DNA from: an uncultured Prevotellaceae bacterium
GTDB lineage: Bacteria > Bacteroidota > Bacteroidia > Bacteroidales > Bacteroidaceae
Assembly (NCBI GenBank): GCA_902803455.1
Contig: CADCQC010000070.1
Span: 1 to 8,778 of the forward strand
DNA: 8,778 nucleotides
Reading direction: 5' to 3'
In this document: in pieces, positions 1 to 5,752 of the stretch
Numbering within the stretch: the first letter of the stretch is position 1
Layout: every line of letters starts with the position of its first letter
Program-made: the position numbers and the translations under genes
The notes under the pieces: model-generated
The model's input: only the letters and a program-made list of their open reading frames with translations
What the model was told of the DNA's origin: nothing
Database searches by the model: none

Positions 1-606
1 GCCATCGCAGAAGCCGATCCTTTACTTGAAGATGTTGCCATCATCGATAATGTTGACATACCGGTGTCGGATGATGTGATCGTCGTTGAGCATGCCTCGT
101 CCTCTTTCGATTTCGTCCAACATACGGCACCCGCTTCCGAGTCAGCACCCGAGTCTGCTCCCGAGCCAGAGCCCGCTCCAGAACCCGAGCCCGCTCCAGA
201 GCCAGCACCAGAACCCATCGTGCAGCACCAACCGGCAGTGGAGGAGGTCCACGTGGCTCACGATGCCGCCGCTGACAATGATGTGGCTTTGATGGCCGAT
301 GACCCGTCGATGGAGCCAGAGCCTGTCATGGACTCCGGTGATTTCTACGACCCAGATGTCAATGTGGTCAACTATATGGCCGACGGACAAGGCATGCCCG
401 ATGAAGGCAACAGCTTTGGTGATATGGTCGGTGAGTGGGCCGATGGCATCGTGACCGGTATCAAGGACTTAGGCGACAGCATCTCTGATATTTTCACGAA
501 TGGTGATCCCAGAGACGACTTCATGAATGCCGGGGATGCCGAGGGCATCGATGGCGATGCAAGCGCAGACTACATCAACGACGCCAACGTCGACGCATTC
601 CAATAA
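1..606 (+). CDS. Acidic Pro/Glu-rich protein, 3' part of gene
   Basis: The frame is open from the first base of the window, so the gene starts upstream; a GTG at 64 is an internal valine codon rather than a convincing start. About 201 residues are visible. They are strongly acidic, with a Ser/Ala/Pro/Glu segment of EPAPEP-type repeats (136-216) that is probably an unstructured spacer. Near the end, 415-501 encodes a likely amphipathic helix (F, M/V, W, I/V, I, L, I, I/F spaced every 3-4 residues). The protein ends in ADYINDANVDAFQ. From memory, similar endings (DYxNDADV) occur in acidic Bacteroidales proteins encoded beside FHA/kinase genes; this is unverified. It resembles the acidic protein at 5749-6843 in composition, and may be a distant paralogue whose membrane segment lies upstream. 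Function unknown. The stop lies 13 bp before the caspase-like gene, which suggests co-transcription. Confidence 0.8.
   Translation, partial: AIAEADPLLEDVAIIDNVDIPVSDDVIVVEHASSSFDFVQHTAPASESAPESAPEPEPAPEPEPAPEPAPEPIVQHQPAVEEVHVAHDAAADNDVALMADDPSMEPEPVMDSGDFYDPDVNVVNYMADGQGMPDEGNSFGDMVGEWADGIVTGIKDLGDSISDIFTNGDPRDDFMNAGDAEGIDGDASADYINDANVDAFQ
136..216 (+). repeat. Pro/Glu/Ala degenerate coding repeat
   Basis: Degenerate short tandem units encode Ser-Ala-Pro-Glu and Glu-Pro-Ala-Pro repeats (gag-cca-gag-ccc-gct-cca and variants). The segment is in frame with the surrounding gene. It is probably a flexible or extended linker, and a site where copy number may vary by slippage. Confidence 0.8.
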
Positions 607-619
607 AATCCACTGAAAG

Positions 620-1372
620 ATGAACCACCGAAATCTCACTCTTTGGAGGCTGGCTGTTGTCATCTGCATGGCGATGGGCAGCCTCGGCATCCAGGCCAAG
701 GTCTTCCTTGTGTCTGTGGGAGTTGCCGACTATCCTGGCTCATCCATCGATCTCAAAGTGCCTACCAGAGACGCCAAGACCATCACCTATATCTATTACA
801 AAAACGCACCGCTGAAATACAAGCAACTTCTTGACGAGAAAGCCACTGGTAAAAATATCCTCGCAGCCATGAAAGAACTGTATTCAAAGGCAGGTGATGA
901 TGATGTGGTGGTCTTTTTCTTCAGCGGACATGGCTACAGAGGCGGATTCTATGTCTACGACGGATATCTCGGATATGATGACGTGAGAAAAGCCATGGCC
1001 AGCACCAAGTGCAAAAACAAGATGATCTTTGCCGATGCCTGTTTCTCTGGAAAGATACGGACAGATGAGAAAGCAGATACGACGGCCACAGACCAGGAGA
1101 CAGAGATGAAAAAGTCAAATGTCATGCTCTTCCTGTCATCAAGGGGTAACGAGTTTTCCAATGAGCGGCCAGATATGAAAAATGGCTATTTCACCACCTA
1201 TCTGGGGAAAGGGCTGCAAGGCGCTGCCGATGCCAACCGCGACAGGACCATCACGGCAAAAGAACTCTTTGACTATGTGCATAAAGGTGTGATAGAACTG
1301 TCGTTCGGAGCGCAGCATCCGGTCATGTGGGGAAATTTCCCCGACGACATGACCATCATGAAATGGAAATAG
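620..1372 (+). CDS. Secreted caspase-like cysteine peptidase (family C14)
   Basis: A 250-residue caspase/metacaspase-fold peptidase. Residues 1-26 form a signal peptide (hydrophobic LAVVICMAMG, then GIQA before KV), so the enzyme should act in the periplasm or outside the cell. The catalytic domain begins almost at once (KVFLVSVGVADYPG). The catalytic dyad is visible: His104 in FFFSGHG and Cys141 in ADACFSG. Residues 167-203 (NVMLFLSSRGNE.S.E, NGYFTTYLGKGL.GAAD) match the usual C-terminal half of the small C14 domain. Residues 204-215 read as a complete EF-hand-like loop (D-x-N-x-D-x-T-x-T-x-x-E), which suggests Ca2+ binding; such loops are common in bacterial C14 proteins. No further domain follows, so this is a minimal, probably soluble enzyme. 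By family rule, cleavage would be after Lys/Arg or Asp, but the specificity cannot be read here. It lies 13 bp after the acidic gene and 12 bp before the LytTR gene. No Shine-Dalgarno is seen, as is normal for this phylum. Confidence 0.93.
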   Translation: MNHRNLTLWRLAVVICMAMGSLGIQAKVFLVSVGVADYPGSSIDLKVPTRDAKTITYIYYKNAPLKYKQLLDEKATGKNILAAMKELYSKAGDDDVVVFFFSGHGYRGGFYVYDGYLGYDDVRKAMASTKCKNKMIFADACFSGKIRTDEKADTTATDQETEMKKSNVMLFLSSRGNEFSNERPDMKNGYFTTYLGKGLQGAADANRDRTITAKELFDYVHKGVIELSFGAQHPVMWGNFPDDMTIMKWK

Positions 1373-1384
1373 ACGCGAAGGCCG

Positions 1385-1744
1385 ATGGAACAAAAAATCG
1401 TCTTGTTCAACTCCAGGGACGAACTGTTGCGGATAGACATTTCCAAAATCGTATATTTCGAAGGAGATGGTAACTATACCAATATCGTGACAGTCAATAA
1501 GTTGAAAGGGACGGTGGGCATGAACCTCGGCAAAATGGTGGTCTTCCTCACCACGCAGTTGGGACCAGAAGCCGCCATCTTCATGCGACTCGGAAAGCGG
1601 TTTATCATCAATACACGCTACATCTATCAGGTCAATGTGCAGAAGCAGTGTCTCATCCTTTCAGATTACGACCATTTCGCCTTTAAGATCGGCGTGTCGA
1701 AAGAAGCACTGAAGAAAGTAAAAGAACTGATGCTAAAAACATAA
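1385..1744 (+). CDS. Stand-alone LytTR-family DNA-binding protein
   Basis: A 119-residue protein consisting of little more than a LytTR domain. The characteristic parts are IVYFEGDGNYTNI (residues 22-34, the family's I-x-Y-hE-x-x-G-N-Y start), the central FMRLGKRFIINTRYI (66-80, equivalent to the F-x-R-x-H-R-S-x-I-V-N-x-x-Y-I signature) and a C-terminal VSKEALKKVKELM helix. LytTR domains bind pairs of short direct repeats through beta-strand loops. Here there is no receiver domain, membrane segment or other sensor, so activity must be controlled by partners, abundance or modification. The canonical His-Arg-Ser of the signature is replaced by Gly-Lys-Arg-Phe, a modest divergence. It sits between the caspase-like gene and a membrane FHA gene (15 bp gap) and is the only obvious transcription factor in the window. 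It is therefore the candidate local regulator, possibly autoregulatory. The target sites are not known. Confidence 0.91.
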   Translation: MEQKIVLFNSRDELLRIDISKIVYFEGDGNYTNIVTVNKLKGTVGMNLGKMVVFLTTQLGPEAAIFMRLGKRFIINTRYIYQVNVQKQCLILSDYDHFAFKIGVSKEALKKVKELMLKT

Positions 1745-1759
1745 ATACGAACAGAACAT

Positions 1760-2449
1760 ATGGAGATTATCATAGGGCGTGATCCTGAAAACGGACAATT
1801 GAAAGTCATCGTCGGACAGCAGTCAAAAAATGTGGGACCCATGAACGCCGTGCCCAAGACCGTGAGCCGCCAGCATTGTTCGCTGACAACGGAGGAAGGG
1901 GGACTCTTCAGGTTGAAAAACCTGAAAATGCAAAATGTCACCTACGTCAACGGTGTCGGCGTGGAAAACAAGCTGGTCAACAAAAACGACGTGGTGGAAC
2001 TGGGAACCGAGCGATACAGGCTCAGTTGGGACCTCGTCGACCAGGCCATCCCCAAACTCTTCGATCTCAGACCCCTCGAGAAAGTGTGGAATGAGTACAA
2101 CGATGCCATGCTCGCCCTCTCCATCAAGCAAAACAAGTTTAATGCCATCAAAGCCGGAACAGGACTCATCACCACACTCGGTCTGGGTGCCACGGCAGCA
2201 GGACTTATCAAAGGACAGACCAATGCTTATTTCTATGCTACCGCCGGCCTGCTCTCGCTGATCTTCCTCGTCAAAACCTATATTGACGGCAGCAAGGTGC
2301 CTAAGGAAAGACAGCGCCTGCTGGAGAAATTCCAGCACGACTATATCTGCCCCAACCCCAAATGCGGGCGCTTCTTTGGCAATCAGGCTTACGACCAGAT
2401 CAAACTGTTCGAACAATGCCCGTATTGCAAATCGAAATTCCAAAAATAA
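1760..2449 (+). CDS. FHA domain membrane protein with C-terminal zinc ribbon
   Basis: A 229-residue phosphothreonine-reader protein. The N-terminal FHA domain (about 1-92) has the conserved marks: Gly6-Arg7, Ser36-Arg37-x-His39 and Asn64-Gly65 in TYVNG. Residues 95-130 are a charged helical linker. Two hydrophobic segments follow, about 133-151 (GLITTLGLGATAAGLI) and 156-175 (AYFYATAGLLSLIFLVKTYI), joined by a short polar turn. This makes a helical hairpin with both ends in the cytoplasm. The C-terminus carries a four-cysteine zinc ribbon: Cys197-x4-Cys202 and Cys220-x2-Cys223 (CPNPKCG and CPYCKSKF). FHA binding of phosphothreonine is established for the family; anchoring to the inner membrane and a regulatory role for the ribbon are inference. 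It mirrors the FHA protein at 6874-7449, where the ribbon is N-terminal. The next gene starts 5 bp downstream. Confidence 0.92.
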   Translation: MEIIIGRDPENGQLKVIVGQQSKNVGPMNAVPKTVSRQHCSLTTEEGGLFRLKNLKMQNVTYVNGVGVENKLVNKNDVVELGTERYRLSWDLVDQAIPKLFDLRPLEKVWNEYNDAMLALSIKQNKFNAIKAGTGLITTLGLGATAAGLIKGQTNAYFYATAGLLSLIFLVKTYIDGSKVPKERQRLLEKFQHDYICPNPKCGRFFGNQAYDQIKLFEQCPYCKSKFQK

Positions 2450-2454
2450 ACATC

Positions 2455-3111
2455 ATGACGCACTCTTCCTATCTCAGAACCACCATGACGGCCTTCCTGC
2501 TGATCGCCGCATGGCCGCTCATGGCACAAAAATCGAATATCGACAAGTCACAGGCCGACCAGTTCGTCTATGAGAGTCTCGCCAATGCTGTCGAAAGCGA
2601 TTATGATGCCGAGAAGGTGGATTTCAAACCGTCCTCCCTCATCAAGACAGATGAACGCTCGGTGTTTATCCTGCCTGGTGACTATTATCAGTTGAAGACC
2701 ATCCGCTCTGACTGTTACCTTAGAAAGACGTGGAACAACTATGTGGTCATCTCCGACCTGAGATACCCCATGGAGACGTTCACCAACCAGTTGCTCAACA
2801 AGGTGAAGAGCGGCCATATCCTCAACGTGAAGCACCACCAGTACGGACAAAAGGTGCCCATTCTCAAGACACCCCTGCAAAACCTTTTCATGCTCTTCGG
2901 ACCAACCATGAAATCGTATGTCAGCGTGACCAGTGTCAATGAGAAGGATATTGAGGCCATCCTCCTCTTCCATCATCCAAAACTTGACTTCATCCACATG
3001 CTCACCCTCAAGACGAGCACCAACGGACTTCTCAAAAAAGGCAATATCATCTATGGAGACCTTTATACCAATATACCACAAGACAATGTCAAATCAATCT
3101 TAGAAAAATAA
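2455..3111 (+). CDS. Secreted protein of unknown function
   Basis: A 218-residue exported protein that I do not recognise. The open frame reaches back to an ATG at 2362, but that start would lie inside the zinc-ribbon coding part of the FHA gene and would bury the signal peptide. ATG 2455 (or 2485) places a clear signal sequence at the N-terminus: TAFLLIAAWPLMA, with cleavage probably after Ala24 before Gln-Lys. The mature protein has no cysteine cluster, lipobox or membrane span. It is mixed alpha/beta with beta-rich stretches such as RSVFILPGDYYQLK, NNYVVISDLRY and FIHMLTLKTSTNGLLKKGNIIYGDLY. It sits 5 bp after the FHA gene and one base before the next gene, so it is almost certainly co-translated with the secreted NTF2-like protein and may work with it in the periplasm. 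This is inferred from context only. Confidence 0.8.
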   Translation: MTHSSYLRTTMTAFLLIAAWPLMAQKSNIDKSQADQFVYESLANAVESDYDAEKVDFKPSSLIKTDERSVFILPGDYYQLKTIRSDCYLRKTWNNYVVISDLRYPMETFTNQLLNKVKSGHILNVKHHQYGQKVPILKTPLQNLFMLFGPTMKSYVSVTSVNEKDIEAILLFHHPKLDFIHMLTLKTSTNGLLKKGNIIYGDLYTNIPQDNVKSILEK

Positions 3112-3112
3112 A

Positions 3113-4132
3113 ATGAAAGCAAGAAAGATCACTTTCATGGTCCTTTTCCTGGCGGTGATGCTGCAGAGTCACGCCAATCCTACTTTCAAGATTATCGATG
3201 GTATCTCAAATGCCGCGACAAAGGCCACCATGGAGAAAAATGTCAATGAGCTGATAGCCGTCATTAATAGCGCTTACGAATCAAAACAGAAAAAACTGAA
3301 TCTCTCGCAGGTGACCTTTATCACACCGGCTGTCAAAGAGACTTTGGAGAAAATGTGGGCTTCGAGCAGCATGAAATTTCCTGATGCAGACATCAAGGCC
3401 TCATGCCTCCAACTCAAAAACGGTAAGTTGCAGACCCGTGGATATCAGGTCAGAGGACTGCCCTTCGACATCGAACGGGCAGATGCCGAAGGTGCCCGTC
3501 AGGAACTGACCATCGACTTCTCACTCTTGGGAAAGATCGAAAACGTGGCCGTGGCCATCGACATCCACCGCTATGATGCCATCATGAAAAGCAAAATCTC
3601 CTCAGAACTCGACTATGCCAGAAAACAGGCTGTGCTCAATTTCGTGGAAGATTTCAGGACCGCATACAATAAGAAAGACATCGATCTGATCGAAAGTGTC
3701 TTCAGCAGTGATGCCCTCATCATCACCGGTCGAGTCATTACAAGGGCAACGACAAATGACTTGGCACGCAATCACTTAAAAAAGCATGTCGATGTGGAGT
3801 ATGATATCCTGAGCAAAAAGGATTATATTACAAAACTGAGAGGAATCTTTAAGAAGAACAAGTTTGTCAATGTCAAATTCTCTGATATCAAAGTGGTGAA
3901 GGTGCCTACCCGGAAAGACCGTGAGATCTATGGCGTGCTGCTGGAGCAGGATTGGCGTACCAGCAGATACCATGATGAGGGCCTGCTCTACCTCAAGGTT
4001 GATTTCAGCGACAAGGATTTCCCCATGATACAGGTGAGAGTCTGGAAACCGTTGCGTGATGGCGACGGTAATGTCGTCGTTTCAGATATCAATGAGGATT
4101 TCTCCAAATTTATCATGGATCATGATATCTAA
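3113..4132 (+). CDS. Secreted protein with NTF2/SnoaL-like domain
   Basis: A 339-residue exported protein. Residues 1-21 are a signal peptide (KITFMVLFLAVMLQSHA before NPTF). The N-terminal region (about 25-170) is mixed helical and strand and not recognised. Residues about 174-312 resemble the NTF2/SnoaL cone fold: a starting helix and loop FVEDFRTAYNKKDIDLIESVFSSDALIITG, a pattern common to that superfamily, followed by a helix (YITKLRGIFKKN) and the long strands FVNVKFSDIKVVK, IYGVLLEQDWRTSRYHDEG, LLYLKVDFSD and IQVRVWKPL. From memory, a segment like 'YGV.L.Q.w.s..Y.DEGyLfl..DF.d...p.I.VR.W.P' recurs in Bacteroidales NTF2-like proteins; this has not been checked. NTF2-like folds bind small ligands or peptides, or serve as scaffolds; no enzymatic residues can be assigned. 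It starts one base after the previous stop. A 7-bp inverted repeat covers its last codons. Confidence 0.84.
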   Translation: MKARKITFMVLFLAVMLQSHANPTFKIIDGISNAATKATMEKNVNELIAVINSAYESKQKKLNLSQVTFITPAVKETLEKMWASSSMKFPDADIKASCLQLKNGKLQTRGYQVRGLPFDIERADAEGARQELTIDFSLLGKIENVAVAIDIHRYDAIMKSKISSELDYARKQAVLNFVEDFRTAYNKKDIDLIESVFSSDALIITGRVITRATTNDLARNHLKKHVDVEYDILSKKDYITKLRGIFKKNKFVNVKFSDIKVVKVPTRKDREIYGVLLEQDWRTSRYHDEGLLYLKVDFSDKDFPMIQVRVWKPLRDGDGNVVVSDINEDFSKFIMDHDI

Positions 4133-4212
4133 GTTTAATGTCTGTCCATCAAGTATAAACAATTATCCATATAGAATCAAATTCAATTAATAAGTATAAA
4201 TCCGATACCATT
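4133..4212 (+). promoter_or_regulatory. AT-rich gap with paired short direct repeats
   Basis: This 80-bp gap is markedly more AT-rich than the genes on either side. AAGTATAAA occurs at 4151-4159 and again at 4192-4200, 41 bp apart (about four helical turns). CAATTA occurs at 4160-4165 and 4184-4189. The order is therefore AAGTATAAA-CAATTA, spacer, CAATTA-at-AAGTATAAA. It is a plausible place for a promoter or operator serving the gene at 4213. I could not assign the Bacteroidota -33 TTTG / -7 TAnnTTTG pair with confidence; TAAGTTTA at 4130-4137 is one base off the -7 box but has no good upstream partner. Confidence 0.4.
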
Positions 4213-5619
4213 ATGAGAAAAGCATTGTGGGTGCTTTTGATGAGCACATTTTGCGTTGGGGCGATAGCCCAGAACAACATGACTTATGAGGATGAGTCGG
4301 TTATTGGTGATGCCTATGCCAGCAGTGGTGATACTGCCCGCGTTGTCATCAGGTGTCATGAGTCGATGCCTCTTTCTTTCTATTCCAGAGCCGATGGTGG
4401 CGTGATAGAGCCTTTCAGCATCACGCAGGAGGGCAGTTACTATCTCTATGACTTCCACTTTCCCACCGATGCGGCTGACGATGAGTTGAAACTCTATGCC
4501 AGAAGAGTGCTCGTCGTCTCTGCCAAGGAGCACAACAACTTGGAAATCAACCTCAATCTGGTGAGCAAGCAGTTTGCCAAACTGAGAGTCTACGACCCGG
4601 ATGACAACAAGCTCAACTCGCCTTACCTGAGGTTCCGCAATGAGGCTTTCCAGGAATACAAAAACCTCAACTATCAGAAAGCACGTCAACTGTTTGTGCA
4701 AGCCGGTCAGATGTCGGATGCCGACCAGGCAGAAAACAACAAGAATATCAGTATGGTGGATTCCGTGATCTACTACCGTCAGATGGCCGACGGCGCTTTT
4801 GAGCAAGCCCAATTTATGGATGCCTATAAATATTATAATAATGTGGTCGCCCTCAACGGTGATGACACCTATGCCGTCAATCGCCGCCAGGAGAGCAACA
4901 ATCACTACCGGGGTGTCTGTGATATGGCTTATCAGAAGGCTGAATATCTGTTTAATGAGAAACAGTATGCTGAGGCCCGTGAGCAGTATCAGATCATGCT
5001 CGATGAGAAATGCTATGTCAATATCCCCATCTATTCCACGGTGGAGGCCCGCGTGCAACTCATCGACGAGATCTTGAAATCACGTAAGAGTCATGCCACC
5101 GTCATCACCTATGAGTGGAGAAAGGACACACCAATAGGACTCCACATCGGTAAATACAAAGACCATAAGTGGAGTGGATTCTTCCAAATCGACCTCAATA
5201 AAGATATCTTCGAGGCCATGCGCAACAACTGCAAATTCGGCGACAAACCAGAGGCCAACCTCGCTTTCGGTTGGACGGTGAAAATCGTCAAACCCGTGTG
5301 GCTCTTCTTTGGACCCGGTGTCACGGCTAAGATGTATTACGGACAGTTTAAGAAGGATGTCTATCCTGGCAAGGACTATAAGGCTGATGAGTTGGCCAAC
5401 TATCAGTTGAATTATCTTGACCCATCCAAAGCCACTGACGACGATTATCTTACCAAGTCCAACTTCGGCTTTGCTGTCTCACCGGTCATCGGTCTGACCA
5501 TCAAGTATTCGTACTTCGCTGTCAGGGCCACCTATCAATACCGCTTCTCTATCAAGAAGGAGTTGGAGGACTTCATGGGAAGAAACGTCTTCTCCTTCGG
5601 TGTCGGTGTCGCCTTCTGA
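4213..5619 (+). CDS. TPR protein with C-terminal outer-membrane beta-barrel-like domain
   Basis: A 468-residue exported protein. Residues 1-19 are a signal peptide (ALWVLLMSTFCVGAIA before QNN). Residues 23-120 are strand-rich (ARVVIRCHESMPLSFYSRADGG and DDELKLYARRVLVVSA), possibly a small beta-sandwich. TPR-like helical repeats follow: about 143-165 (EAFQEYKNLNYQKARQLFVQA), 193-215 (GAFEQAQFMDAYKYYNNVVAL) and 238-266 (AYQKAEYLFNEKQYAEAREQYQIML). From about 296 to the end the sequence alternates short amphipathic strands (ATVITYEWRK, WSGFFQIDLN, NLAFGWTVKIVKPVWLFFGPGV, SYFAVRATYQYRFSI) and closes with NVFSFGVGVAF. A terminal aromatic strand of this kind is typical of outer-membrane barrels. 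The barrel seems small (perhaps 8 strands). TPRs mediate protein contacts, so a periplasmic docking role for an outer-membrane-anchored protein is the natural inference. It is separated by gaps from both neighbours, unlike the others. Confidence 0.84.
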   Translation: MRKALWVLLMSTFCVGAIAQNNMTYEDESVIGDAYASSGDTARVVIRCHESMPLSFYSRADGGVIEPFSITQEGSYYLYDFHFPTDAADDELKLYARRVLVVSAKEHNNLEINLNLVSKQFAKLRVYDPDDNKLNSPYLRFRNEAFQEYKNLNYQKARQLFVQAGQMSDADQAENNKNISMVDSVIYYRQMADGAFEQAQFMDAYKYYNNVVALNGDDTYAVNRRQESNNHYRGVCDMAYQKAEYLFNEKQYAEAREQYQIMLDEKCYVNIPIYSTVEARVQLIDEILKSRKSHATVITYEWRKDTPIGLHIGKYKDHKWSGFFQIDLNKDIFEAMRNNCKFGDKPEANLAFGWTVKIVKPVWLFFGPGVTAKMYYGQFKKDVYPGKDYKADELANYQLNYLDPSKATDDDYLTKSNFGFAVSPVIGLTIKYSYFAVRATYQYRFSIKKELEDFMGRNVFSFGVGVAF

Positions 5620-5752
5620 CGACTTCCCTGATACGCCCGTATTTATCATAGATAGCCTGGGATTCCGGAGTATTGCCGAATCTCCTGATTCCCAAGGCTC
5701 TTCTGAAGCAATCTCTCCATCGGTCTGCGACACGCTATCATCAACAACATGA
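5600..5752 (+). CDS. Doubtful small ORF overlapping the next start (ATGA)
   Basis: The gap after the barrel gene is not empty in all frames. The +1 frame is open from 5498 to a TGA at 5750-5752, which overlaps the ATG of the next gene as ATGA, the same arrangement as the FHA/PP2C junction downstream. There is no ATG in this frame; GTG at 5600 or 5606 would give about 48-50 residues (DDFPDTPVFIIDSLGFRS, then a Ser-rich tail ending DTLSSTT). The first part overlaps the end of the barrel gene. An open run of this length has a fair chance of being accidental, and the Ser-rich composition is unlike the neighbours, so I favour non-coding. Confidence 0.12.
   Translation: MSVSPSDDFPDTPVFIIDSLGFRSIAESPDSQGSSEAISPSVCDTLSSTT
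5655..5698 (+). other. Long imperfect hairpin in intergenic gap
   Basis: Left arm 5655-5670 (GCCTGGGATTCCGGAG) pairs with right arm 5682-5698 (CTCCTGATTCCCAAGGC) around an 11-nt loop. There are 14 Watson-Crick pairs, two mismatches and one bulged A. It lies 36 bp after the barrel gene stop and 50 bp before the next start. There is no T-run after it, so it is not a standard intrinsic terminator. An mRNA processing site, a stability element or a partial attenuator between the two gene blocks would fit. No other RNA motif is recognised in 5620-5748. Confidence 0.5.

Noticed and set aside
64..66. GTG as the real start of the first gene
   Set aside because: The frame is open to the window edge with the same acidic composition (EADPLLEDVAIIDNVDIPV), so the GTG is most likely an internal valine.
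1823..2443. Reverse-strand open frame of 206 codons
   Set aside because: It lies opposite the FHA/zinc-ribbon gene, whose domain motifs are unmistakable; the antisense product has no features.
2362..2454. Upstream ATG start for the unrecognised secreted protein
   Set aside because: It would overlap the zinc-ribbon codons of the FHA gene by 88 bp and place 31 extra residues before an otherwise normal signal peptide.
2548..3081. Reverse-strand open frame of 177 codons
   Set aside because: It is antisense to the secreted protein gene, which has a clear signal peptide and tight operon spacing; no domain is seen in the antisense product.
4108..4137. Bacteroidota-type promoter (TTTA ... TAAGTTTA) at the end of the NTF2-like gene
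   Set aside because: The -7-like box is one base off but the upstream element is imperfect and its spacing is short by two or more bases; too weak to annotate.
4183..5058. Reverse-strand open frame of 291 codons
   Set aside because: It lies almost wholly opposite the signal-peptide/TPR gene. Its product is an Ile/Val/His-rich sequence typical of the complement of GAT/ATG/GAC-rich codons, with no recognisable domain or signal.
5631..5642. Small inverted repeat ATACG-CC-CGTAT after the barrel gene as a terminator
   Set aside because: A 2-nt loop is sterically unlikely, and the remaining 4-bp stem is too short; only a few T residues follow.
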